Positions 1 to 5,170 of a stretch of 5,170 nucleotides of DNA are shown piece after piece. A model generated the notes under the pieces. It did no database searches and had not been told where the DNA came from. It was given only the letters and a program-made list of their open reading frames with translations. Location: positions 1 to 5,170 of the forward strand of contig JAQGIJ010000046.1 in the NCBI GenBank assembly GCA_028291285.1, read 5' to 3'. Both the position numbers and the translations under genes were made by a program. Position 1 is the stretch's first letter, and every line of letters starts with the position of its first letter. The stretch is from Phenylobacterium sp. (lineage in GTDB: Bacteria > Pseudomonadota > Alphaproteobacteria > Caulobacterales > Caulobacteraceae).

Positions 1-550
1 CGGCTTCGTGGCGGTGGAAGAGCACCCGATCGTGGATCGAGAACTCCTGCGCGGAGGCGACCTGCGCCAGGGCGGCGAGCGCGACCTGGTCCTGCCGCTC
101 GGCGATGGCGCGCGCGGCGGGCGGCTCGTAGATCTTGCGCGCCTCCATCAGCGCCTCGAACGGCGCCTTGCCCATCTGCAGATAGACGCCGACCCAGCGG
201 GCGACGGGGTCCAGGGCCGGCATCAGGACCTCGGCGCCGCCGCGGGGGCCGCGGGCGACGCGGATCAGCCCCTCGGATTCCAGCACGCGCAGCGCTTCCC
301 GATGCGACGGCCGCGAGACCCCGAACGCCTGCGTCAGCTGCGCCTCCGGCGGCAGCAGCGAGCCCGGCGGCCGCGCGCCGGTGGCGATCTCGTGGCGAAG
401 CGCCTCCACCACTAGGTCGGCCTTGTTCGTCTTGCCGGGGGAACGGGCTGGAATGGGACCCTGCTCGCCGCCCGGCCGGGCCTCGCCTACGCGCAGTGCC
501 CTCACTTCGTGATCAGCCCCGGGCGGCCCGGGACGCTCATTCCGTCCCAT
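1..550 (-). CDS. GntR-family transcriptional regulator, FadR/FCD subfamily (3' end cut by window edge)
   Basis: Reading the complement from ATG at 550 gives 183 codons without a stop, running off the left edge; FCD regulators are usually 220-260 residues, so the C-terminal quarter is missing. Residues about 40-110 form the GntR winged helix: LRHEIATG (51-58), PPGSLLPPEAQL (61-72) and the recognition helix FGVSRPSHREALRVLESEGL (76-94 area). His83 sits where this helix usually has Val/Thr. From about 130 the FCD effector domain begins: EARKIYEPPAARAIAER (136-152) fits the usual E-x-R-x-x-x-E opening, and D174 with FH at 178-179 fits the first metal/ligand motif. Residues 1-39 are Gly/Pro/Arg-rich and not part of the domain. 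ATG 550 is the only ATG before the domain, but its ribosome binding site is poor; GTG at 505 is an alternative. FCD regulators typically bind an organic acid and repress a neighbouring catabolic operon. It is divergent from the receptor gene, so it probably controls that gene and itself (inference). Confidence 0.9.
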   Translation of the reverse strand, partial: MGRNERPGPPGADHEVRALRVGEARPGGEQGPIPARSPGKTNKADLVVEALRHEIATGARPPGSLLPPEAQLTQAFGVSRPSHREALRVLESEGLIRVARGPRGGAEVLMPALDPVARWVGVYLQMGKAPFEALMEARKIYEPPAARAIAERQDQVALAALAQVASAQEFSIHDRVLFHRHEA

Positions 551-598
551 GATGCGTCTCGTGCAACCCGTCCCCGCTCGATGAACCTCAGCAGCATG

Positions 599-610
599 TC
601 GAACTGGTGA
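599..610 (+). repeat. 12-bp direct repeat, copy 1
   Basis: TCGAACTGGTGA matches TCAAACTGGTGA at 647-658 in 11 of 12 positions; the copies start 48 bases apart. The two copies flank the operator-like dyad at 627-637. They could be half-sites or accessory binding sites for a regulator of the divergent promoters. Confidence 0.4.
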
Positions 611-626
611 CCGTGCAGGGTTGCGT

Positions 627-637
627 CTGTATGACAA
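627..637. promoter_or_regulatory. Candidate operator for the adjacent FCD/GntR regulator
   Basis: The sequence CTGTATGACAA (TTGTCATACAG on the other strand) fits the TNGTNNNACNA operator pattern known for FadR/LldR/PdhR-type regulators at all but the first position. It lies in the divergent gap, directly upstream of the possible receptor -35 element at 643. The regulator gene next door is of the matching subfamily. An 11-base near match can arise by chance, so assigning it to this regulator is inference. Confidence 0.4.
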
Positions 638-646
638 TTAGCTTGC

Positions 647-658
647 TCAAACTGGTGA
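647..658 (+). repeat. 12-bp direct repeat, copy 2
   Basis: TCAAACTGGTGA is the second copy of the repeat at 599-610, with one mismatch. It overlaps the end of the possible -35 element (643-648) and lies in the spacer of the suggested receptor promoter, a position where bound protein would block transcription. Confidence 0.4.
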
Positions 659-700
659 GTAGCCGTAGCCTACCCTCAATCCAAAAGAAATTAATAAAAT

Positions 701-707
701 GAGGGGG
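701..707 (+). promoter_or_regulatory. Ribosome binding site deciding the receptor start
   Basis: GAGGGGG lies a few bases before ATG 711. An upstream in-frame ATG at 699 overlaps this purine run and has only A/T-rich sequence before it, so 711 is the better start. It also gives a cleaner signal peptide beginning MGNNRF. Confidence 0.6.
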
Positions 708-710
708 ATC

Positions 711-2993
711 ATGGGAAACAACCGGTTTGCGGCATTGCCCGCCACCTTCGTCGCCGTCACGACGTTGAGCGTCGGGTCCGGTGCGGCCGCGCAGAGCGCC
801 GCGCAGCAGCCCTCAGCCTCGCAGGCGATCGAGGAAGTGGTGGTTACCGCGCGGCGGCGGGAGGAACGGCTGCTGGATGTTCCAGCGAGCATCCAGGCCT
901 TCAGTGGCAGCACGCTGCAGCAGTACGCGATCAAGAACGTGACGGATCTCACGCAGATTGCGCCTGGCCTGACATCTCAGCCTACGGTGTTCGGCAAAGG
1001 CCCGATGACCCTTTCAATCCGGGGCCAGCGTCAGAGTCTCGCCAACATTGAGTACGACTCACCGGTCCAGATCTACGTCAATGAGGTGGTTCAGGCGCGT
1101 ACGCAGGGCCTGAACGACGCCCTGTTCGATCTGGACTCCGTCCAGGTTTTAAAGGGCCCACAGGGCACCCTGTTCGGTCGGAACACCACGGGCGGCGCGT
1201 TGCTGTTCACCACCAAGGCGCCGACCAAGGAGTTCGGCGGCTACATCGATGGGACATACGGCAACTACAACGAGACGCGCCTTGAGGCGGCACTCAACAT
1301 ACCGATCAACGACCAGCTACAGGTGCGTCTCGCCGGCGTGAGCGAGCGCCACGACGGCTACATTGCCGACCCCGCCCAGGGACGGCGCATCGATGACAAG
1401 GACACCGGCTCCTGGCGTCTTTCGATCCGGTTCCAGCCGGTTGCACAATTCACCAACAACCTCGTGCTGAACGGCTTCAACGAGCACGACAGCGGCGCGG
1501 CTTTCAAGAATGTGTACGCGAACCTGGCGACCGTTAATGGTCGCCTCGTCGCCCCGGAGACGAACTTCTACCGGACCGCGGACTTCTGGACCAGCAACGT
1601 TACTTCGCCTCCGAACGGGACCCGCTTCAGCACCTTTGGTGGGTCGAACATCTCGACGCTGGACCTCGGCGGCGTCACGGTGAAGAACATCCTGGGCTAT
1701 CGTCAGGTGAAGGGCGACGTCTTCTTTGACCTTGACGGCACTTCCCAGTTCGTCTCGACCAGCGAGCAGGTCACGCACGAAAGGCAGTACAGCGAAGAGC
1801 TACAGGTGCTGGGATCAGCCTTCGACAAGAAGCTCGAGTATGTGGCTGGAGGCTACTTCTTCCGTGAGAACGGCCGCGAAACCCAGACCACGATAGTCAG
1901 TCCCGGAAGCCCCAACAACCTCATCACGGATTACGGTGTCGTCAGCAAGACCGAGGCGGTCTATGCTCAGGCCACATACCATCTTCCCCACGCAATTTCG
2001 CTGACCGCCGGGGCGCGCTACACCTGGGATAAGCGCAGATTCGATCAGTTCAGTCGGTTTACCTCTGGCATCTGCCGCATCGTGGACGCGGATCGGAACG
2101 GCCGACCATTGTCGCCGTGCTCCAAGAGCGTCGGCGCACCATTCTCGAACCCGACGTACAACCTTTCGATCGACTGGAAGGTCACCGACCGGGTCCTCCT
2201 ATACTTCACGCACCGCTACGGGTATCAAGCCGGCGGCTTCACCAACTCCGCCCTGACCCCATCCCAGTTCATTCCGTTCCAGCCGCAGACGGTGCACGAC
2301 TACGAAATCGGGATGAAATCGGAGTGGTCGCTCGGCGAGGTCCGCGCCCAGACGAACATCGCGCTGTTCAAGGGCAACTATAAGGACGTCCAGCGGCTCC
2401 TGACGGTGTTCATCAATCTGTGCGATCCGACCGGCGCATGCGTCCTCTCCCCGGTAAACCGGATCCAGAACGCCGCAAGCTCGACTGTGAAGGGATTGGA
2501 CGCGGACGTTCGCCTGATACCGGTCAGCTGGCTGCACCTGTCTGCCGCCTACACGTACATCGACGCGTACTACAAGAACTACAACACTCCCACGGGCGAC
2601 TTCACGGGATCTCGCTTTGCTGGCGCGCCCAAGCACACGTTCGCAGGTTCAATGCGCTTCCACCTGCCGGTTCCTGAGGAAATTGGGGATTCGAACCTTC
2701 AGATCGACGGCTCCTATCAGTCATCAACTGTCACCCAGGACACGACGTCCTACGATCCTGTCGCCAAGAGGACTTTCCCGACGGCGATCTTGAAGGGCTA
2801 TAAGACGCTGAACGCGCGGATCGACCTCGATCACGTCGCGGGAAGGCCGCTCCGCCTGAGCTTCTACGTGAAAAATCTGACTAAAGAGAAATACTACACT
2901 GCTGGCAACGACTTCTACTTCACGACGGGACAGAGCATACGGTTGCTGGGGGACCCGCGCACCTACGCCGTCGAAGCCAATTACAGTTTCTGA
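711..2993 (+). CDS. TonB-dependent outer-membrane receptor
   Basis: The 760-residue product is a complete TonB-dependent transporter that would import a ligand across the outer membrane using energy passed from TonB-ExbB-ExbD. Residues 1 to about 28 are a signal peptide ending in GSGAAAQ. The TonB box lies at about 40-49 (IEEVVVTARR). The plug domain follows (VPASIQAF, then IAPGL, SIRGQ, VQIYVNEVV), with the hallmark VQVLKGPQGTLFGRN at 144-158. From about residue 175 alternating aromatic/polar segments form the 22-strand barrel, ending YAVEANYSF with the terminal Phe typical of outer-membrane proteins. There is no N-terminal STN signalling domain, so it should not drive an anti-sigma cascade. 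The length is normal for sphingomonad receptors, and such paralogues are numerous, so the ligand cannot be read from sequence. It is first in the plus-strand gene group and divergent from the FCD regulator. An alternative start at 699 adds four residues. Confidence 0.95.
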   Translation: MGNNRFAALPATFVAVTTLSVGSGAAAQSAAQQPSASQAIEEVVVTARRREERLLDVPASIQAFSGSTLQQYAIKNVTDLTQIAPGLTSQPTVFGKGPMTLSIRGQRQSLANIEYDSPVQIYVNEVVQARTQGLNDALFDLDSVQVLKGPQGTLFGRNTTGGALLFTTKAPTKEFGGYIDGTYGNYNETRLEAALNIPINDQLQVRLAGVSERHDGYIADPAQGRRIDDKDTGSWRLSIRFQPVAQFTNNLVLNGFNEHDSGAAFKNVYANLATVNGRLVAPETNFYRTADFWTSNVTSPPNGTRFSTFGGSNISTLDLGGVTVKNILGYRQVKGDVFFDLDGTSQFVSTSEQVTHERQYSEELQVLGSAFDKKLEYVAGGYFFRENGRETQTTIVSPGSPNNLITDYGVVSKTEAVYAQATYHLPHAISLTAGARYTWDKRRFDQFSRFTSGICRIVDADRNGRPLSPCSKSVGAPFSNPTYNLSIDWKVTDRVLLYFTHRYGYQAGGFTNSALTPSQFIPFQPQTVHDYEIGMKSEWSLGEVRAQTNIALFKGNYKDVQRLLTVFINLCDPTGACVLSPVNRIQNAASSTVKGLDADVRLIPVSWLHLSAAYTYIDAYYKNYNTPTGDFTGSRFAGAPKHTFAGSMRFHLPVPEEIGDSNLQIDGSYQSSTVTQDTTSYDPVAKRTFPTAILKGYKTLNARIDLDHVAGRPLRLSFYVKNLTKEKYYTAGNDFYFTTGQSIRLLGDPRTYAVEANYSF

Positions 2994-3015
2994 GATCCCC
3001 AGATCCGCGGCTTCA

Positions 3016-3052
3016 GCCCCACGGCCGCTCCTGCGAAGGAAGGGCCTGGGGC
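3016..3052 (+). terminator. Strong intercistronic hairpin with GNRA tetraloop (terminator-like or mRNA-stabilising)
   Basis: Starting 23 bases after the receptor stop, GCCCCA (3016-3021) plus GGCC (3023-3026) pair with GGCC (3043-3046) plus TGGGGC (3047-3052). This makes ten pairs with a single bulged C at 3022. After a 2x2 internal loop, TCCT (3029-3032) pairs with AGGA (3037-3040) and closes a GCGA tetraloop (3033-3036), a GNRA motif. No U-run follows, so it is not a classic intrinsic terminator. It may protect the receptor mRNA 3' end, partly terminate, or set different expression levels for the receptor and downstream genes. The pairing is read directly; the role is inferred. Confidence 0.55.
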
Positions 3053-3056
3053 GCAG

Positions 3057-3092
3057 ATGGCGGGTCCGCAATTGACCATGGGTTCGGCATGA
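3057..3092 (+). other. 11-codon minicistron overlapping the VOC start (possible translational coupling)
   Basis: ATG at 3057 opens a reading frame encoding MAGPQLTMGSA. It ends in TGA at 3090-3092, overlapping the VOC start codon as ATGA. The VOC gene lacks a good ribosome binding site, so translation ending here could help reinitiation. GGGG at 3048-3051, inside the hairpin arm, is the only purine run before 3057. Such short frames occur by chance; this is a possibility only. Confidence 0.2.
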
Positions 3093-3550
3093 GCATTCGC
3101 GACATCATCACGGTCAAGGTCAGTTGCGCCGACCTCGGCCGGTCCATGGCGTTCTACGAGAAGCTCGGTCTGGTCGCCGTCCGCCCGACGTCGGAGGCTG
3201 ACGCCGACTGGTTCAAGGGGCTGTATGGGGTGACGAGCGGAGTCCGGGCCCAGCTTCTGGAGCGGCCGGACAACCCGGCCGCCATGCGCCTGGAACTGCT
3301 GGAGTGGCGCAACCAGGGACGGGGCGCGGGCGACATCACTGCGCCGGGCGCCGGGATGTTCGCTGTGCGCACCGACGACATCGCAGCTGACCTGGAGGCG
3401 CTCCGCCAGGCGGGCGGCACGGTCGTGAGCCCCCCTGTCGAGGTCCCGGGCGGGGCGATGACGCTTGCCACCGTGCGCGACCCCGACGGCTACCCGATCC
3501 AACTGATGCAGTTCTTTCGGCCTGGGCGTGATGATCGCCCCGCGTCGTGA
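3089..3550 (+). CDS. VOC-superfamily protein (glyoxalase/bleomycin-resistance/dioxygenase fold)
   Basis: The 153-residue product has the paired beta-alpha-beta-beta-beta modules of the vicinal oxygen chelate fold. Module one starts at about 5-28 with VSCADLGRSMAFYEKLGL and ends with MRLELLEW (66-73). Module two starts at about 87-98 with GAGMFAVRTDDI, continues through LEALRQAGG and ends DPDGYPIQLMQF (131-142). Family members use a His/Gln, Glu, His, Glu metal site. Here the corresponding positions appear to be Thr8, Glu69, Met90 and Gln138, so only Glu69 is a standard ligand. It may bind no metal, bind it differently, or act as a binding or isomerase-like member; the substrate is unknown. 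It lies 95 bases after the receptor and about 100 before the racemase, on the same strand, and probably belongs to the same pathway. ATG 3089 is chosen because the fold begins at once, although the upstream ribosome binding site is weak. Confidence 0.85.
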   Translation: MSIRDIITVKVSCADLGRSMAFYEKLGLVAVRPTSEADADWFKGLYGVTSGVRAQLLERPDNPAAMRLELLEWRNQGRGAGDITAPGAGMFAVRTDDIAADLEALRQAGGTVVSPPVEVPGGAMTLATVRDPDGYPIQLMQFFRPGRDDRPAS

Positions 3551-3554
3551 ACAT

Positions 3555-3572
3555 CAGACCACCAGGTGTCTG
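3555..3572 (+). repeat. Imperfect palindrome just after the VOC stop
   Basis: CAGAC (3555-3559) and GTCTG (3568-3572) are inverted repeats around CACCAGGT, and a bulged alignment extends the pairing with ACC/GGT. It begins five bases after the VOC stop codon. It could be a weak RNA hairpin or a protein site; the stem is short and no U-run follows. Confidence 0.2.
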
Positions 3573-3652
3573 GCTCCGGGCCTGCTGAGGCGCGTGCGCT
3601 TAATGGAATGCGCCGGGGCCGATCAGGGGCCGCTCCGCGTCCGCGCAGCGTC

Positions 3653-4789
3653 ATGATCCAACCGCCGCGCGAGGCTCACCCCACGACTTCTCGGGCGAAG
3701 GGCCCGTTGAAGGGCGTACGAGTGCTCGAGTTCGCCGGCGCCGGGCCTGTCCCGATGTGCGGCATGTTGCTTTCCGACTTGGGCGCGGACGTCGTGCGCA
3801 TTGATCGACCGGGCTCATCGCCTGGCCTTTCCCCGGAGTGGCCGATCGCGGTGATTGGTCGGGGACGTGCGTCTATCGTTCTTGACCTGAAGGCGGACGC
3901 GGATCGGCGGAGATGCCTGGAAGCGATCGCGAGAGCCGATGTCCTGATCGAGGGTTTCCGGCCGGGCGTCATGGAGCGGCTGGGCCTGGGGCCAGAGCCC
4001 GCCCTCGCGCGAAATTCACGGCTCATCTATGGCCGTGCTACCGGCTGGGGCCAGCAGGGTCCTCTCTCCCAACTGGCCGGCCACGATATCAACTACGTCG
4101 CTTTGACCGGCGCGTTGGCCGCTATCGGCCTCCCCGGTCAGGCTCCCCCGCCGCCGTTGAACTTGGTTGGGGACATGGGGGGAGGCGCAATGTTTCTCGC
4201 CTTCGGCATCGCCGCGGCGCTGTTCGAGCGGGAGACGTCCGGCCGCGGCCAGGTCATCGATGCGGCCATCATCGATGGGACATCTGCGCTGATGGCCACG
4301 TTCGCTGGGATGCTGGCTAGCGACGCGGACGCCATGGATCGAAGCCGACAAGGGCTCGCTGGGGCGCGCGAGACATTCCGGTGTTATGCCTGCGCCGATG
4401 GCGCCTACGTGGCGGTCGGCGCGATCGAGGAGAAGTTTCAGGCAGTGCTTTTTGAAACGGTCGGGGTGGGGGCGCCGCCTACCGACAAGGAGGCGCGCGT
4501 CGCTGCGCTCGAGGCGGCGTTCCGTCAACGCACGCGGGCAGAATGGACGCAGATTTTCGCCGTCGCAGACGGGTGCGTCACCCCAGTGCTGGACTTGAGC
4601 GAGGCTTATGAACACCCGCAGATGCGAGCCCGCAACGTATTCGTCGAGGTCGCCGGGGTAATGCAGCCTGCGCCCGCGCCACGGTTCTCGCGAACGCCGG
4701 GCCAAATCCAGGGCGCTGAGCCGGATATTGGAGCCGGCGGGCGCGAGCGCCTCTCGGCTTGGGGCGTGCCGCTGGACGCCGCGCCATAA
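3653..4789 (+). CDS. CaiB/BaiF-family protein, alpha-methylacyl-CoA racemase-like
   Basis: From ATG 3653 the product is 378 residues, normal for this family. The N-terminal CoA-binding Rossmann region reads GPLKGVRVLEFAGAGP (17-32), then LLSDLGADVVRIDRPG (39-54) and ADVLIEGFRPGVMERLGLGP (95-114). The central part has TGWGQQGP (130-137), AGHDINY (142-148) and NLVGDMGGG (170-178). The C-terminal part has ADGAYVAVGAIE (248-259), CVTPVL and PAPRFSRTPG. Mycobacterial alpha-methylacyl-CoA racemase uses His126, Asp156 and Glu241; here His144, Asp174 and Glu259 have exactly the same spacing (30 and 85). The protein therefore probably epimerises (2R)/(2S)-methylacyl-CoA esters, as needed before beta-oxidation of methyl-branched chains, in the cytoplasm. 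The family also contains CoA-transferases, but this match is to the racemase branch. In-frame starts exist at GTG 3566 and ATG 3608, but the added 29 or 15 residues are Arg/Gly/Pro-rich and unlike the family. None of the starts has a good ribosome binding site. Confidence 0.88.
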   Translation: MIQPPREAHPTTSRAKGPLKGVRVLEFAGAGPVPMCGMLLSDLGADVVRIDRPGSSPGLSPEWPIAVIGRGRASIVLDLKADADRRRCLEAIARADVLIEGFRPGVMERLGLGPEPALARNSRLIYGRATGWGQQGPLSQLAGHDINYVALTGALAAIGLPGQAPPPPLNLVGDMGGGAMFLAFGIAAALFERETSGRGQVIDAAIIDGTSALMATFAGMLASDADAMDRSRQGLAGARETFRCYACADGAYVAVGAIEEKFQAVLFETVGVGAPPTDKEARVAALEAAFRQRTRAEWTQIFAVADGCVTPVLDLSEAYEHPQMRARNVFVEVAGVMQPAPAPRFSRTPGQIQGAEPDIGAGGRERLSAWGVPLDAAP

Positions 4790-5031
4790 TGACCAGCCCG
4801 GCTCGTTCCTTGGGCGGCGCCGTAGCCGCTGGAATGGCGGCCGCTCTGCGGCACGAGATCGCTAGAGGCACTATCCCGCAGGTTCAGAGCTGTCCCCGAG
4901 GCACGGTTGTTGGAGCGATTTGGCGTCCCCCCGCCATCGGCTTGTCGCGGTCCATTCGACGTTCAATCCCCCCCGTCCGACCTGCGCCGCGCCGAGGCCG
5001 GCCGCCGCCTCGCCGCGGCGCCACGTTGTAG
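4789..5031 (+). pseudogene. Degraded GntR-type regulator, DNA-binding domain relic
   Basis: ATG 4789 overlaps the racemase stop as TAATG and opens an 80-codon frame whose first part, LRHEIARGTIP (4846-4878), resembles the start of a GntR winged helix. The intact regulator in this window has LRHEIATGARP at the same place. After that the frame turns into Arg/Pro-rich sequence, but the match continues in other frames. From 4878 the next frame reads AGSELSPRH, and from 4907 the third reads LLERFGVPPPS. Joined, this equals the family pattern LRxEIxxGxIPAGSxLPSExxLxERFGVSRPS with no change in length if one base was lost near 4877 and one near 4906. Later, DLRRAEAGRRLAAAPR (from 4979) may echo the ALRRLEAEGL helix. 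No effector domain follows before the transporter gene. It is most likely a dead regulator; sequencing errors are less likely because several motif residues are also changed. Confidence 0.5.
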
Positions 5032-5057
5032 CTCCATCCGGCCAAGACCGGACGGTG

Positions 5058-5066
5058 AAGGAGGAG
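5058..5066 (+). promoter_or_regulatory. Strong ribosome binding site of the transporter gene
   Basis: AAGGAGGAG holds a full anti-16S match (AAGGAGG) and ends two bases before ATG 5069. It is the best ribosome binding site in the window. It fixes the transporter start even though the reading frame is open further upstream, into the regulator relic. Confidence 0.7.
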
Positions 5067-5068
5067 CA

Positions 5069-5170
5069 ATGGTCGCAACACCGAGGGCGAACCTCGTCGA
5101 GACCGCCAGCGCCGGGCCCTCGACCGGGCGATGGGCCTTCCTGGCGTTACTGGTGGTCGCCAACACCCTC
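5069..5170 (+). CDS. N-terminus of a probable MFS-type inner-membrane transporter (cut by window edge)
   Basis: Only 34 codons are visible. A polar N-terminus (MVATPRANLVETASAG) is followed by GRWAFLALLVVANTL, the start of a hydrophobic first transmembrane helix. This layout, with a short cytosolic tail, an Arg-Trp entry to the membrane and an Asn near the helix end, resembles sphingomonad major facilitator transporters. In those the next residues are typically N-x-x-D-R, which would lie beyond the edge. A strong AAGGAGG precedes the start. It follows the racemase and regulator relic on the same strand, 279 bases after the racemase stop, and would suit uptake of the locus substrate across the inner membrane. 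With so little sequence, another membrane-protein family cannot be excluded. Confidence 0.55.
   Translation, partial: MVATPRANLVETASAGPSTGRWAFLALLVVANTL

Larger units (their letters stand above)
551..710. promoter_or_regulatory. Divergent intergenic control region between regulator and receptor genes
   Basis: This 160-base gap separates the two outward-facing genes and must carry both promoters. It contains an FCD-type operator-like dyad (627-637), a pair of 12-bp direct repeats (599-610, 647-658), and an A/T-rich leader (about 681-700) just before the receptor ribosome binding site. That leader stands out against the GC-rich surroundings and should keep the start region unstructured. A possible receptor promoter is TTGCTC (643-648) and TAGCCT (666-671) with 17-base spacing. 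It is a weak match to the alphaproteobacterial consensus and is only a suggestion. No convincing promoter for the minus-strand regulator was found. Confidence 0.55.

Noticed and set aside
8..415. Plus-strand open frame of 135 codons at the left edge
   Set aside because: It lies opposite the GntR/FCD regulator, whose winged-helix and FCD motifs are clear. The plus-strand product is Arg/Gly/Asp-rich with no recognisable motif and is a GC-driven shadow.
563..624. Seven-base inverted repeat GCAACCC (563-569) and GGGTTGC (618-624)
   Set aside because: The arms are short and 48 bases apart, so neither a stable hairpin nor a single operator is likely. The match is expected by chance in GC-rich DNA.
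647..952. Minus-strand open frame crossing the divergent region and the receptor 5' end
   Set aside because: It is antisense to the receptor signal peptide and TonB box, lacks a ribosome binding site, and has a Ser/Ala-rich product typical of a shadow frame.
1244..1257. CATCGATGGGACAT occurs here and again near 4270-4283
   Set aside because: Both copies are inside well-supported genes and encode ordinary Ile-Asp-Gly-Thr stretches of unrelated proteins. It is a coding coincidence.
4016..4705. Minus-strand open frame of 229 codons
   Set aside because: It is fully antisense to the racemase gene, whose catalytic motifs span the same bases. The translation is Arg/His-rich with no domain signature.
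5037..5052. Small inverted repeat TCCGG/CCGGA with a six-base loop before the transporter ribosome binding site
   Set aside because: It has only five pairs and no U-run, so it is too weak to call a terminator or riboswitch part.

Overview
The window reads as high-GC alphaproteobacterial chromosome, most likely a sphingomonad (Novosphingobium/Sphingobium type) or a Caulobacteraceae relative such as Phenylobacterium. This is inferred from the GC-rich coding bias, the style of the TonB-dependent receptor (signal peptide, then a VVVTARRRE-type TonB box) and the gene mix. No rRNA or other taxonomic marker is present, so the genus is not fixed.

Layout, left to right: (1) 1-550, minus strand: 5' part of a GntR-family regulator of the FadR/FCD subfamily, cut by the left edge. 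(2) 551-710: divergent intergenic region with a pseudo-palindrome of the FCD-regulator type, flanked by two near-identical 12-bp direct repeats. (3) 711-2993, plus: complete TonB-dependent outer-membrane receptor. (4) 2994-3088: short gap holding a strong bulged hairpin with a GCGA tetraloop and an 11-codon minicistron that overlaps the next start. (5) 3089-3550, plus: VOC (glyoxalase/dioxygenase fold) protein whose usual metal ligands are mostly replaced. (6) 3653-4789, plus: CaiB/BaiF-family protein closest to alpha-methylacyl-CoA racemase, with all three catalytic residues at the expected spacing. (7) 4789 to about 5030, plus: a frameshifted relic of a second GntR-type DNA-binding domain. 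(8) 5069 to the right edge, plus: the first 34 codons of a probable inner-membrane transporter (MFS-like) behind a strong ribosome binding site.

Taken together this looks like a small regulated uptake and catabolism locus. An outer-membrane receptor imports a bulky or scarce substrate, an inner-membrane carrier moves it on, and a racemase acts on a 2-methyl-branched acyl-CoA intermediate, with a VOC protein of unknown reaction alongside. The divergent FCD regulator is the natural candidate to control it. A methyl-branched or isoprenoid/steroid-side-chain-like acid is a reasonable substrate class, but this is inference from the racemase family and nothing in the sequence identifies the compound. 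No mobile element, tRNA, rRNA or CRISPR array was seen. The least ordinary elements are the degraded second regulator, the intercistronic hairpin, and the repeat-flanked operator-like site.
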